Shown: positions 12,276 through 21,093, counted from the first letter of the stretch. The stretch: 64,000 nucleotides of DNA from Amycolatopsis alba DSM 44262 (GCF_000384215.1 NZ_KB913032.1:5786588-5850587); one strand, 5' to 3'. Numbers and translations are program-made. The notes: generated by a model from the sequence alone, not told the origin.

Positions 12276-13219
12276 TTTCACTGCGGTACCACATCGTTTC
12301 CATCGCCGCCTGCTTCCTGGCGCTCGCGCTCGGGGTGGTGCTCGGGTCCACGGCGCTGAACGGTTCGCTGCTTTCGGGCCTCGCAAGCCAGAAGGAGGAC
12401 CTGGGTTCCCAGGTCGCGGATCTGGAGGCGCAGCGAAACTCGCTCAACGCCCGGCTCGGTGACGCGGACGCGTTCGCCGGTGCGATGGGGCCGAAGGTCG
12501 TCGCAGGTCAGCTGGACAAGCGTTCCGTGGTGCTGGTGACCACGGAAGACGCCAAGCCCGCGGACCGCGACGCGCTCAAGCAGCTCATCGGGCAGTCGGG
12601 TGCGGCCGTCACCGGTGAGATCCAGCTGACCGAGGCGTTCTCCGACCCGATGCGGTCCGACCAGCTGCGTGACGTCGTGTCCCGCCTGCAGCCCGCCGGT
12701 GTCCAGTTCCCGACCGCGGGTGACCCCGGCACGCTCGCCGGCGCTCTGCTCGGTTCGGTGGCGTTGCTGAACAAGGACAACGCGCAGCCGCAGTCCACCC
12801 CGGTGGAGCTGGCGGCCGCGCTCGGCGGGCTCACCGACGGCGGTTTCCTCAAGACCGGCGGCGACGTGAAGCCCGCGCAGCTCGCGATCGTGCTCACCGG
12901 CTCCAAGTACACCGGCGACGGCGCCGGTGACCGCGCCTCGACCGTCGCGCGGTTCGCCGCGCAGCTCGACCGTTCCGGCGCGGGCACCGTCCTGGCGGGC
13001 GACGCGGGATCCGCCGACGGCACCGGCGCGATCGGCGTCGTCCGCGCCGACACCTCGTCGACTTCCATTCTGTCCACTGTGGACAACGCGGACACCGCGG
13101 CGGGCCGGGTCACCACGATCATGGCGCTGCGCGAGCAGCTCGAAGGCGGCGCGGGGCGCTACGGCATCGCGGGCAACGCCCAGGCCCCGGCCCCTGGTAT
13201 CGCCGCCGCGGGCAACTGA
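12272..13219 (+). CDS. steB: SteB/MctB-type membrane-anchored protein
   Basis: A 315-aa protein with one N-terminal membrane helix (about residues 8-30), a short coiled coil (EDLGSQVADLEAQRNSLNARL) and a large extracytoplasmic domain rich in A, G and T. It matches Rv1698 by position and type. That family has been described both as a copper transport/channel protein (MctB) and as SteB, the partner of SteA in cell separation. GTG 12272 overlaps the steA stop. The coupling with steA favours the cell-separation role here. Confidence 0.85.
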   Translation: MISLRYHIVSIAACFLALALGVVLGSTALNGSLLSGLASQKEDLGSQVADLEAQRNSLNARLGDADAFAGAMGPKVVAGQLDKRSVVLVTTEDAKPADRDALKQLIGQSGAAVTGEIQLTEAFSDPMRSDQLRDVVSRLQPAGVQFPTAGDPGTLAGALLGSVALLNKDNAQPQSTPVELAAALGGLTDGGFLKTGGDVKPAQLAIVLTGSKYTGDGAGDRASTVARFAAQLDRSGAGTVLAGDAGSADGTGAIGVVRADTSSTSILSTVDNADTAAGRVTTIMALREQLEGGAGRYGIAGNAQAPAPGIAAAGN

Positions 13220-13248
13220 CCTTCGTGGGCGCTGCCCGAGGGCGTGTC

Positions 13249-13295
13249 GCGAAAGCCACTTTCGCAGCGTCTGACGTCCCCAAAGTGGCTTTCGC
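13249..13295 (+). repeat. Intergenic palindrome after steB
   Basis: GCGAAAGCCACTTT (13249-13262) and AAAGTGGCTTTCGC (13282-13295) are perfect 14-bp arms around a 19-nt loop. The same arm core, GAAAGCCACTTTC, builds the palindrome at 20450-20504. The site lies between two convergent genes and may serve as a two-way terminator. Confidence 0.8.
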
Positions 13296-13338
13296 AACGT
13301 GAGCGCACGGGGCCCTGCCGAGACTCGCATCCAGGTGA

Positions 13339-14061
13339 CTAATCGCGTGGGCGAGGGGTGGGCCAGGTGCGGGTTTTGGGGAGCGGGCGAGCGTAGGAGC
13401 CTGCCCGGCTGGTCTTGAGGTTCAGCGCCACCAGCGATTCGGCCAGGCGGACCGCCGCGGCGACGCCGTCGATCACCGGGATGTCGAGCATCGCCGAAAT
13501 GCGGCGATCGAGGCCGGTCATCCCGGCGCAGCCGAGGACGAGGACCTCCGCGCCCGCGTCCCGTGCACGGCGCCCGGCGGTCAGGAGCGCCGATTCCGTC
13601 CGGCGTTCGTCGGTCAGTTCGAGGACGCCGAGCCCGGCACCGAGGACGCCGACGCAGTTCTGCGCGACACCCGAGGCGTGCAGGCTGTCTTCGATCAGCC
13701 CGCACGTCCGGTCCAATGTGGTCACCACGCCGTAGCGTCTTCCCAGCAGGCAAGCCAGATGCGCGGCCGCTTCGGTGATGTCGACGACGGGGACGTCGAG
13801 CAGTTCCCTGGCGCCTTCCCGTCCGTGCTCGCCGAAGCCTGCCATCACGAGCGCGTCGAACGGTTCGTCCAGCCCGTTCAGGAGGTCGAGGACGGCCGCG
13901 GCGCTCAAGAAGCTGTCCAGCCACCCTTCCGCCGATTCCGGGCCCCACAAGGGCGTTCTGGCCAGGATTTCGGTGCCGGGGCTCGCCGCGGCACGGGCGC
14001 CCGCCTCGATCTCCTTGGTCATGGCCTCGGTGGTGTTGCAATTGGTCACCAGGATCCGCAT
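13339..14061 (-). CDS. Asp/Glu/hydantoin racemase family protein lacking the first catalytic Cys
   Basis: A 240-aa protein of the two-lobed Asp/Glu racemase superfamily. The N-terminal NCNTTEAMT replaces the usual NPNTS..MT loop. The C-terminal catalytic cysteine is present (VLGCAGM, Cys178). At the first catalytic position the family has Cys, but this protein reads VMAGFGEHG with Gly75. Gly there with Cys in the second half is the arrangement described for arylmalonate decarboxylase. It follows the NCS1 transporter gene with a 1-bp overlap (TGATG), so the two are co-transcribed, suggesting uptake and conversion of a hydantoin-, allantoin- or malonate-like compound. Substrate unknown. Confidence 0.85.
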   Translation of the reverse strand: MRILVTNCNTTEAMTKEIEAGARAAASPGTEILARTPLWGPESAEGWLDSFLSAAAVLDLLNGLDEPFDALVMAGFGEHGREGARELLDVPVVDITEAAAHLACLLGRRYGVVTTLDRTCGLIEDSLHASGVAQNCVGVLGAGLGVLELTDERRTESALLTAGRRARDAGAEVLVLGCAGMTGLDRRISAMLDIPVIDGVAAAVRLAESLVALNLKTSRAGSYARPLPKTRTWPTPRPRD

Positions 14062-15503
14062 CACGCGGCCCGCTGCTTGCGTGACACCACGAAGTAGAGC
14101 GCCGCCGCGGAACCGGTGCCGATGAACCACGAGTACGGCGCGGCGGGGGCGAAGAACGGCACCAGGGCGATGACCGCTGCCAACGCCGCCGTCGGCAGGA
14201 ACGTGACCATCGCCCGCGGGTTGAACCCGCGTTTGTAGTGGTACGGCGAATCCGGTCCGGCGACGAACAGCTTGTCGACGTCGATCCGGCCGCGTTTCAC
14301 CAGGTAGTAGTCCACGATCATGATGCCGAACAGCGGACCGAGGAAGGCGCCGAGGCCGCCGAGGAAGTAGTTGACCACCGCGGGCGACGAGTACAGCTTC
14401 CACGGCAGCACGCACAACGCGGCGACCGCGCTGATCATCCCGCCGATGGTGAAGGTGATCCGTTTCGGCCAGATGTTGGCCAGGTCGTAGGCGGGGGAGA
14501 CGAAGTTCGCGACGATGTTCACGCCCATGGTGGCGATCGCGAAGGTCAGCGCGCCGATGATCAGCACCGGCGTGTTGTCGATGCGGGCCAGCAGTTCGGC
14601 CGGGTCGGTGATGGCCTGGCCGAACACTTGGAGGCTGCCGGCGGTGACGAGCACGGACAGCAGCGCGAACGCCGTCGAGTTGATCGGCAGACCCCAGAAG
14701 TTGCCGCGCCGCACCGTCTTCTGGTTCGGGGCGAACCGGGAGAAGTCGCAGAAGTTGAGCATCAGGGTGCCGTAGATCGACAGGATCAGGCCCACCGCGC
14801 CGAACCACTGCCGTACTTGCTCCCCTGTGGACAGTGACTTCGGGTTGCTCGTCAAGGAGATGTTCCAGTCCGCCGCGGCCAGCACCCACACCGCGAGCGC
14901 GATCATCACGACCCAGATGCCGGGACCACACCAGTCCTGGAACTTCCGCACGGCCTCCATACCGCGGGTGAGCACCAGCGCCTGCGCGAGCCACAGCGCG
15001 ACGAAACAGATCCAGCCGAGGGCGTGCAGACCGAGGAAACCCACCTCTGTCAACGGTTTCAGCCCTGGATCGATCGCGAGCACGAGCAGTGTGATGGCCA
15101 CGGAGGCGAGGTAGGTCTGGATGCCGTACCAGAAGATCGCGATGATCGCGCGGATCAGCGCGGGCAGGTTCGCGCCGAAGGTGCCGAAACTGAGGCGGGC
15201 GACGACGGGGAAGGGGACGCCGGTCTTCTGCCCGATCCGGCCCATCAGGTTCATGCCGAAGTAGATGAGCACGAAGCCGGTCAGCAGCGCGGTGAAGACC
15301 TGCCACGCCGACAGCCCGAGGACGAACAGGCCCGCCGCGAAGGTGTAGTTGCCGAGGTTGTGCACGTCCGACATCCACAGCGCGAAGATGTCGTAGACCT
15401 TCCAGCGGCGTTCCTTCGCCGGGGCGAGATCCTCGTTCCAAAGCCGGGGATCGGGCTGATCCGCTGCGTGGCCTTCGGTCCGGGTGGCTGGGGCGGCGGT
15501 CAT
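14061..15503 (-). CDS. NCS1 family nucleobase/hydantoin:cation symporter
   Basis: A 480-aa membrane protein with about 12 hydrophobic segments. The N-terminal motif ..LWNEDLAP..ERRWK and the segment FWYGIQTY, which carries the Trp and Gln that contact substrate in Mhp1/PucI-type carriers, identify the NCS1 family. A second helix motif GMNLMGRIGQKTGVPFPV is also typical. Expected substrates are hydantoins, allantoin, cytosine or uracil. It overlaps the racemase-like gene and is divergent from the GntR gene; the tandem operator lies 34-62 bp upstream of its start. Confidence 0.93.
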   Translation of the reverse strand: MTAAPATRTEGHAADQPDPRLWNEDLAPAKERRWKVYDIFALWMSDVHNLGNYTFAAGLFVLGLSAWQVFTALLTGFVLIYFGMNLMGRIGQKTGVPFPVVARLSFGTFGANLPALIRAIIAIFWYGIQTYLASVAITLLVLAIDPGLKPLTEVGFLGLHALGWICFVALWLAQALVLTRGMEAVRKFQDWCGPGIWVVMIALAVWVLAAADWNISLTSNPKSLSTGEQVRQWFGAVGLILSIYGTLMLNFCDFSRFAPNQKTVRRGNFWGLPINSTAFALLSVLVTAGSLQVFGQAITDPAELLARIDNTPVLIIGALTFAIATMGVNIVANFVSPAYDLANIWPKRITFTIGGMISAVAALCVLPWKLYSSPAVVNYFLGGLGAFLGPLFGIMIVDYYLVKRGRIDVDKLFVAGPDSPYHYKRGFNPRAMVTFLPTAALAAVIALVPFFAPAAPYSWFIGTGSAAALYFVVSRKQRAA

Positions 15504-15536
15504 ACGGGCCTCCGATCGACGGGTAACTCCGGTCGA

Positions 15537-15565
15537 TTTGGTATCCCAAAATTTGGCATCCCAAA
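15537..15565. promoter_or_regulatory. Tandem GntR-type operator between transporter and regulator
   Basis: Two nearly identical 14-bp palindromes, TTTGGTATCCCAAA (15537-15550) and TTTGGCATCCCAAA (15552-15565), share the arms TTTGG-N4-CCAAA and start 15 bp apart. GntR/FCD regulators bind this kind of site, and a GntR gene lies immediately beside it. It probably controls the transporter operon and possibly autoregulates. Confidence 0.8.
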
Positions 15566-15652
15566 TATCACCCCGCGGTGGCCCGCCGTCAAGGTTTCTG
15601 CCGATAAACTCGGGTTACGGGCTGTTACAGCAGTGTTGAGAGAGGGGGTCGG

Positions 15653-16330
15653 GTGGCCGAGGAAGGACCGCGGCAGCCGCTGGCCGCGACCCGGCAGCGG
15701 GTCCGCGACGAGCTGCGCGAACGGATCCTCGACGGACGGTTGAAGCCGGGGGACCGGCTGGTCGAACGGGAACTCGCCGAAGACCTCGGTGTCTCGCGGG
15801 TCCCGGTGCGCGAGGCCATCCGCAGCCTGGAGGCCGAAGGGTTCCTCGCCGTCCAGTCACCCCGGCGCATCGTCGTGCGCCACCTGGCCAAGGCCGACGT
15901 CGAGGAGCTGTTCGACGTCCGGGAGGCGCTCGAAGGGCTCGCCGCCGGACTGGCCGCCGAACGGGCGGGTAAACCGGAACTCCGTGTGCTCGAACGTCTG
16001 CTCGCCGAGGCCGCGCGTGCCACCGACAGTGGCGACCCGGCCCGCATCACCTTGCTCAACACCCGCTTTCACGACGAGATCGTCGCGCTGGCGGGGAACG
16101 GGCTGCTGCACGAGATCCTCCGCCCGCTCGAGGGCAGGCTGCGCTGGCTCACCAGCCAGAACGAGCACTGGGGCGAACTGCTCGACGAGCACCGCCGCCT
16201 CTACGACGCGATCGCTTCGGGTGACGCGGATCGCGCGCGGGCCCACGCTGTCGAGCATGTGCGGGTGAACCGCGCGGTCACGCTGAAAACGTTGTTCCCG
16301 GAGGACGACGGAGAACGCTCCGCGGGCTGA
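15653..16330 (+). CDS. GntR family regulator, FCD subfamily
   Basis: A 225-aa regulator. The N-terminal winged helix reads RDELRERILDGRLKPGDRL and ELAEDLGVSRVPVREAIRSL, the standard GntR signature. The all-helical C-terminal FCD domain has the metal-binding pattern with LNTRFHDEIV and the final HAVEHV. GTG 15653 follows a purine-rich GAGAGGGGG. It is divergent from the NCS1 transporter-racemase pair with the tandem operator between them, so it most likely senses the transported compound or a product. Confidence 0.92.
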   Translation: MAEEGPRQPLAATRQRVRDELRERILDGRLKPGDRLVERELAEDLGVSRVPVREAIRSLEAEGFLAVQSPRRIVVRHLAKADVEELFDVREALEGLAAGLAAERAGKPELRVLERLLAEAARATDSGDPARITLLNTRFHDEIVALAGNGLLHEILRPLEGRLRWLTSQNEHWGELLDEHRRLYDAIASGDADRARAHAVEHVRVNRAVTLKTLFPEDDGERSAG

Positions 16331-16671
16331 ACCGCCTGGCGCCCTCGCCGGTGGCTGTCCGTGGAGTGGCTATCGGCGCCGGGTGGTCGTGAGCGTAAGT
16401 GTCGTTCTCACGGACTCGTATTTACCTACCCACTGGTGCGACTGGCGGTCGAGCGGGGAAGATTCCGGCCGTTGAACGAGACCGGCGCGAGCCTGCGACC
16501 GTCGAGCCCGACATCCGCAGAACCGCCACCCACGCACAGGTCAGGCGTGGGCAGGTAAATGCTGCTCCGCCCTACGACACTTACCACTCACGACCACCCG
16601 GACCCGCACCTCAGTCCTCAAGACCTGCTGCGGACCCTCGCCCTGTGGCGCGGCTCGCCGTTCGCCGGTGG
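16331..16671. other. Gene-free region holding an inverted-repeat element
   Basis: This 341-bp gap lies between the 3' ends of the GntR gene and aroA. I see no convincing gene in it; short ORFs there lack codon bias and ribosome sites. Most of it is the palindromic element at 16381-16599. Confidence 0.75.
16381..16599. repeat. 219-bp element with ~52-bp imperfect terminal inverted repeats
   Basis: Arms 16381-16432 and 16548-16599 are inverted copies with roughly 80% identity. They share GGGTGGTCGTGAG, TAAGTGTCGT and ATTTACCT.CCCA. An inner small hairpin lies at 16531-16549 (CACGC with GCGTG). No transposase is inside. The word CGTGAGTGG(T)AAG reappears near 20373, 49301 and 57613. It could be a MITE-like element or a large hairpin terminator shared by two convergent genes. 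Confidence 0.72.
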
Positions 16672-17958
16672 CTAGCCGAGCATCGAGGTCCAGGCTTCGG
16701 CGAATTCGGGGAAGGTCTTCCCGACCGTCCCCGGATTCTCCACTTCGAGCCCTTCGACGCGCAGCCCCAGGACGGCGGCCGCCATCACCAGCCGGTGATC
16801 GTCGTAGGTGTGGAACTTCCCGCCGTGCAGCGGCGCCGGCGTGATCCGCAGCCCGTCTTCGGTCTCGCGGACGTCGGCGCCGAGCGACGACAGTTCGGTG
16901 GCGAGCGCGGTCAGGCGGTCGGTCTCGTGACCGCGCAGATGTGCCACCCCGGAGATGATCGACGGTCCCTCGGCGAAGCAGAGCAGCGCCGCGATCACCG
17001 GCGTCAGCTCGCCGACGTCGTGCAGATCCAGTTCGACGCCGGGAATCGTGCCGCTGCCGGTGACCGTCAGGCCGCCCGCGTCGAGTTCGGCCGTCGCGCC
17101 GAGGACGGGCAGCAGGCTGCGGAGCCAGTCGCCAGGCTGGGTCGTCCGCTGCGGCCAGCCCGCGATCCGGACCGTGCCGCCGGTCGCGACCGCCGCGGCG
17201 ACGAACGGTGCCGCCGTCGAGAGATCCGGCTCGACGATGTACTCGGGGCAGGAGAGCCTCGTCGGGGCGACGTGGAATTCGGCGCCCTCGCGGTCCACAG
17301 TGGCCCCGAAGCGGCGGAGCATCTCGGTGGTCATCGCGATATGCGGCTCGCTCGGCACCGCGCCGCCGACCAGGCGCACGGTGACGCCCTGCTGGAACGA
17401 CGGGCCCGCGAGCAGCAGCGCGGACAGGAACTGGCTCGACGCGGAGGAGTCCAGATCGACCTTGCCGCCACGCAGGCCGCCTTCGCCGTAGACGGTGAAC
17501 GGTGGCGCCTCGCGGCGGTCGTCGTCGATGCGGGCGCCGAGACCGCGCAGCGCCTTCAGCAGCGGCCCGATCGGACGACGGCGGATGGCCTCGTCGCCGT
17601 CGAACAGTGCCGGGCCGGTGCCCAGCGCGGCGAGCGCGGGGGTGAACCGGGCGACCGTGCCCGCGTTGCCGAGTTCCACCCGGACGGTCTCGTCGGGATG
17701 GACGCGGCCGGGACCGAGCGGGTGCACGAGGTAGCCGCCGATGCTGCCCTGCGAGTGCGCGCCGAGGGCGTAGATGGCGCCGAGCATCAGCCGCGCGTCA
17801 CGGGAGTCGAGCGGGGTCCGCACCCGCGTCGGCGCGCTGGCGAGCGCGGCGAGGACATAGGCCCGGTTGGTGATCGACTTCGAACCGGGGACGCGGATGT
17901 CGGCGTCCAGCGGGCCTTCCGCGACCGGTGCGGTCCAGGTGTCGTGCGCGTCTGTCAC
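16672..17958 (-). CDS. aroA: 3-phosphoshikimate 1-carboxyvinyltransferase (EPSP synthase)
   Basis: A 428-aa two-domain enzyme of the shikimate pathway that joins PEP to shikimate-3-phosphate. Signatures are PGSKSITNRA near the N-terminus, ELGNAGTVARF, DGDEAIRRRPIGPLL, the VGELTPVIAALL segment with the catalytic-side acid, HLRGHETDRL and YDDHRLVMAAA near the end. I chose GTG 17958 (MTDAHDTW) by similarity to shorter actinobacterial N-termini. GTG 17982 would add eight residues and neither has a clear ribosome site. It is divergent from pyrG. In M. tuberculosis aroA lies elsewhere, so its place here is lineage-specific. Confidence 0.93.
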   Translation of the reverse strand: MTDAHDTWTAPVAEGPLDADIRVPGSKSITNRAYVLAALASAPTRVRTPLDSRDARLMLGAIYALGAHSQGSIGGYLVHPLGPGRVHPDETVRVELGNAGTVARFTPALAALGTGPALFDGDEAIRRRPIGPLLKALRGLGARIDDDRREAPPFTVYGEGGLRGGKVDLDSSASSQFLSALLLAGPSFQQGVTVRLVGGAVPSEPHIAMTTEMLRRFGATVDREGAEFHVAPTRLSCPEYIVEPDLSTAAPFVAAAVATGGTVRIAGWPQRTTQPGDWLRSLLPVLGATAELDAGGLTVTGSGTIPGVELDLHDVGELTPVIAALLCFAEGPSIISGVAHLRGHETDRLTALATELSSLGADVRETEDGLRITPAPLHGGKFHTYDDHRLVMAAAVLGLRVEGLEVENPGTVGKTFPEFAEAWTSMLG

Positions 17959-18046
17959 GTCGCGAGGGTAGCGGTTTTCCACTCCATCGGACGCTTGCGG
18001 CGTGGCCGGTGAGCGCTTCGGCGGGCGTGCGATAAGGTGGAAGCCC

Positions 18047-19747
18047 GTGGGACTTCAGTCGCGGGCTACCAAGTATGTCTTTGTCACCGGAGGCGTTGCC
18101 TCCTCTCTGGGTAAGGGACTCACGGCTTCCAGCCTGGGTCAGCTCCTTACCGCACGTGGGCTCCGGGTCACGATGCAGAAGCTGGATCCGTACCTCAACG
18201 TCGATCCAGGCACCATGAACCCGTTCCAGCACGGTGAGGTGTTCGTCACCGACGACGGCGCCGAAACCGATCTGGACATCGGGCACTACGAGCGTTTTCT
18301 CGACCGGGCTCTCGACGGCAAGGCCAACGTCACCACCGGACAGGTGTACTCCGAGGTCATCGCCAAGGAGCGCCGCGGTGAGTACCTCGGCGACACCGTG
18401 CAGGTCATCCCGCACATCACCGACGAGATCAAGTCCAGGATCACCGCCGCGGCGGGCGCGGACGAGGACGGGAACAGCCCGGACGTCGTGATCACCGAGG
18501 TCGGCGGCACCGTCGGCGACATCGAGTCGCTGCCGTTCCTGGAGGCCTGCCGTCAGGTCCGCCACGACGTCGGCCGCGATCACTGCTTCTTCCTCCATGT
18601 CTCGCTGGTCCCGTACCTCGCCCCGTCGGGCGAGCTGAAGACCAAGCCGACCCAGCACTCGGTCGCCGCGCTGCGCAACATCGGCATCCAGCCCGACGCG
18701 CTCGTCTGCCGCGCCGACCGTGAGCTGCCGGAGGACCTCAAGCGCAAGATCGGCCTGATGTGCGACGTCGACACCGAGGCCGTCATCGCCTGCCCCGACG
18801 CGCCGTCGATCTACGACATCCCGAAGGTGCTGCACCGTGAGGCGCTCGACGCCTACGTGGTGCGCCGTCTCGGGCTGCCGTTCCGCGACGTCGACTGGAC
18901 CGTGTGGGGCGACCTGCTCGACCGCGTGCACAACCCGTCGGAGACGGTGCGGGTCGCGCTCGTCGGCAAGTACATCGACCTGCCGGACGCGTACCTTTCG
19001 GTGACCGAGGCGCTGCGCGCGGGCGGCTTCGCCCATCGCGCCAAGGTGCAGATCTCCTGGGTCCCCTCGGACTCCTGCGAGACCCCGGCCGGCGCGGCCG
19101 CCGCGCTGTCCGATGTGGACGGTGTGCTGGTTCCGGGCGGGTTCGGCGTGCGCGGCATCGAGGGCAAGGTCGGCGCCATCGCCTACGCCCGCACCCACGG
19201 GCTGCCGCTGCTGGGACTGTGCCTCGGCCTGCAGTGCATGGTGATCGACGCGGCGCGGAACCTGGCGGGCATCAAGGACGCGAACTCGGCCGAGTTCGAG
19301 GACGGCCCGAACCCGGTCATCTCCACGATGGCCGACCAGCGCGACGTCGTCGCGGGCGAGCGCGACATGGGCGGAACGATGCGGCTCGGTGCCTACATCG
19401 CGAAGCTCAAGCCGGGCTCGCAGGTCGCGAAGGCGTACGGCAGCACCGAGGTCTCCGAGCGGCACCGTCACCGCTACGAGGTCAACAACGCCTACCGCAA
19501 GCGCCTTTCCGACGCCGGTCTGGTGTTCTCGGGCACCTCGCCCGACGACCACCTGGTCGAGTTCGTGGAGCTGCCAGCCGACAAGCACCCGTTCTTCGTC
19601 GGCACCCAGGCGCACCCGGAGCTCAAGAGCCGCCCGACCCGGCCGCATCCGCTCTTCAGCGCGTTCGTGAAGGCGGTCGTGGACCGCAAGGTCGCCGAGC
19701 GGCTGCCGGTCGAGCTGCCCGAGACGGCTCAGACGGGAGCCCGGTGA
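18047..19747 (+). CDS. pyrG: CTP synthase
   Basis: A 566-aa enzyme that makes CTP from UTP, ATP and glutamine. The N-terminal synthetase domain begins [16 protein letters not shown] and has the metal and nucleotide motifs [11 protein letters not shown] and GGTVGDIES. The C-terminal class I glutamine amidotransferase has the Cys nucleophile in GLCLGLQC and the His/Glu pair in [12 protein letters not shown] 18047 has AAGGTGG six bases upstream and gives the usual N-terminus; the frame open from 18002 is non-coding leader. The stop overlaps the NUDIX start (GTGA). It matches Rv1699. Confidence 0.97.
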   Translation: MGLQSRATKYVFVTGGVASSLGKGLTASSLGQLLTARGLRVTMQKLDPYLNVDPGTMNPFQHGEVFVTDDGAETDLDIGHYERFLDRALDGKANVTTGQVYSEVIAKERRGEYLGDTVQVIPHITDEIKSRITAAAGADEDGNSPDVVITEVGGTVGDIESLPFLEACRQVRHDVGRDHCFFLHVSLVPYLAPSGELKTKPTQHSVAALRNIGIQPDALVCRADRELPEDLKRKIGLMCDVDTEAVIACPDAPSIYDIPKVLHREALDAYVVRRLGLPFRDVDWTVWGDLLDRVHNPSETVRVALVGKYIDLPDAYLSVTEALRAGGFAHRAKVQISWVPSDSCETPAGAAAALSDVDGVLVPGGFGVRGIEGKVGAIAYARTHGLPLLGLCLGLQCMVIDAARNLAGIKDANSAEFEDGPNPVISTMADQRDVVAGERDMGGTMRLGAYIAKLKPGSQVAKAYGSTEVSERHRHRYEVNNAYRKRLSDAGLVFSGTSPDDHLVEFVELPADKHPFFVGTQAHPELKSRPTRPHPLFSAFVKAVVDRKVAERLPVELPETAQTGAR

Positions 19748-20370
19748 CCGAGCCAGGCAAGCACGAGTTCACCGTCGCGTCCACAAGGGACGTCCACATC
19801 GGACGCGTCGTGGGCTTGCGGGTCGACGAGGTCGTGATGCCCGGCGGCGGCACCGCTCGCCGTGAGGTCGTCGAGCACCTCGGCGCCGTCGCCGTCCTGG
19901 CGCTCGACGAGGACGGTGCGGTGACGCTGATCCACCAGTACCGTCACCCGATCGGGCGGCGGCTGTGGGAACTGCCCGCCGGGCTGATCGACAAGGCGGG
20001 GGAGGACCCCGTCGGCGCGGCCAAACGCGAGCTGGTCGAAGAGGTCGGGCTCAGCGCCGGGCGCTGGGAGACCCTGGTCGACGTCGCGGCGTCGCCCGGC
20101 TTCACCGACGAGGTCGTCCGCGTCTACCTCGCCCGCGAACTGTCCGAAGTGGACAGGGAGGTTCTCGGCGAGGAGGAGGCCGACCTCGTCATGCGGAAGT
20201 TCCCGCTCGCCGAGGCGGTCCGGATGGCGCTGGCCGGTGAGCTGGTGAACGGGGCGACCGTCGGCGGTGTGCTCGCCGCGCACGCGGTGCTCACGGGAGC
20301 TGCTTCGACGCGGCCTTCGGACGCTCCTTGGGAGGACAGGCCGACGAAGTTCGCTTCGCGCGGCCTCTAG
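19744..20370 (+). CDS. NUDIX hydrolase, ADP-ribose pyrophosphatase type
   Basis: A 208-aa NUDIX protein. The box reads [20 protein letters not shown] followed by EVGL, which fits GX5EX7REUXEEXGU. The preceding LWELPAG and following SPGFTDE are typical of ADP-ribose pyrophosphatases, and the M. tuberculosis equivalent is Rv1700. It hydrolyses ADP-ribose to AMP and ribose-5-phosphate. Start GTG 19744 overlaps the pyrG stop by 4 bp. The much longer in-frame ORF from 18904 reads pyrG out of frame and is not real. Confidence 0.94.
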   Translation: MTEPGKHEFTVASTRDVHIGRVVGLRVDEVVMPGGGTARREVVEHLGAVAVLALDEDGAVTLIHQYRHPIGRRLWELPAGLIDKAGEDPVGAAKRELVEEVGLSAGRWETLVDVAASPGFTDEVVRVYLARELSEVDREVLGEEEADLVMRKFPLAEAVRMALAGELVNGATVGGVLAAHAVLTGAASTRPSDAPWEDRPTKFASRGL

Positions 20371-20372
20371 GA

Positions 20373-20418
20373 CTCGTAAGTGGCAAGGATCGTTCTAACC
20401 AGCCTTGCCATTCACGAC
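20373..20418 (+). repeat. Imperfect palindrome after the NUDIX gene
   Basis: CTCGTAAGTGGCAAGG (20373-20388) pairs with CCTTGCCATTCACGAC (20403-20418), 13 of 16 positions, around a 14-nt loop. It shares the CGTGAGTGGCAAG-like word with the elements at 16381, 49301 and 57612. Possible terminator. Confidence 0.65.
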
Positions 20419-20449
20419 CCCTGCACCGACGCTGTCCGGCGGTGTGTGG

Positions 20450-20504
20450 CGTTGTGAAAGCCACTTTCGCAACCTTCAGCGTTGTGAAAGTGGCTTTCAC
20501 AACG
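20450..20504 (+). repeat. Long palindrome between convergent genes
   Basis: Arms 20450-20473 and 20481-20504 match at 23 of 24 positions around a 7-nt loop. The core GAAAGCCACTTTC is the same as in the palindrome at 13249-13295. It lies between the NUDIX gene and the convergent DUF1707 gene, where a two-way terminator is expected. Confidence 0.85.
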
Positions 20505-20519
20505 TCTGCGGGGGAGGCC

Positions 20520-21008
20520 CTAGTCGTGCAGACGGCGGCCTTGCGCGTCGGTGCCGCCGTTCGCCAGCAGCACGATCCCGTCGACGATCGGCCAGACCAC
20601 CCCGATGCCGCAGGTGAACACCACGACCGCCAGCTGGGCGAGCGCGATCCCGACATGGCCGGTGTAGAAGCGCCCGATCCCGAACGGCAGCACGATCTGC
20701 AGCACCCCGGCGGCGACCTTCGACTTCGGCGAGTACGGCACGAGCACGGCCTGCTGCTGGTAGGCGGGGACGACCGGCGGCGGCTCGAACCGCGGCCGTC
20801 CCAGGTACGCCGGATGCGGCGCGGGCAGGTCTTGGAACAGCGGCCGGAGTTCGCCGATTGTCGCCGCCTCGTACGCGGCTAGGACCCGGCCCTCGTATTC
20901 GTCCGGCGTGATCCTCCCCTGGCTGTAGTGGTCGGCGAGCAGACGCGCCGCCTCTTCGCGCTCGGCGGTGCCGACGCGCATCTCCTCCGGGTCCGGTTGC
21001 TGGGACAT
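20520..21008 (-). CDS. DUF1707 and TM2 domain membrane protein
   Basis: A 162-aa protein. The N-terminal ~55 residues are a DUF1707/SHOCT-like module (MRVGTAEREEAARLLADHYS, GRITPDEYEGRVLAAYEA). A proline-rich linker precedes a TM2 domain with two membrane helices (SPKSKVAAGVLQI, GIGRFYTGH, then a Cys-containing second helix). The fusion is common in actinobacteria; its role is not known. I chose ATG 21008; GTG 21014 two codons upstream is the alternative. It is divergent from xerD. Confidence 0.85.
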   Translation of the reverse strand: MSQQPDPEEMRVGTAEREEAARLLADHYSQGRITPDEYEGRVLAAYEAATIGELRPLFQDLPAPHPAYLGRPRFEPPPVVPAYQQQAVLVPYSPKSKVAAGVLQIVLPFGIGRFYTGHVGIALAQLAVVVFTCGIGVVWPIVDGIVLLANGGTDAQGRRLHD

Positions 21009-21093
21009 GCTCACAAGGTAGCCCGTTTCACACCTGCGGCGTGGTACGCGCGGCGAACCCCCGATCGTGGCCCGGTGGTCCTAGAGTGTCCGT

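Noticed and set aside
13339..15564. A 741-codon minus-strand frame that looks like a transporter-racemase fusion
   Set aside because: Only the last 240 codons (from ATG 14061) are coding in this frame. The rest reads the NCS1 transporter out of frame.
16399..18012. A 537-codon plus-strand frame opposite aroA
   Set aside because: It is antisense to a clear EPSP synthase and has no recognisable domain; high-GC third positions keep the opposite frame open.
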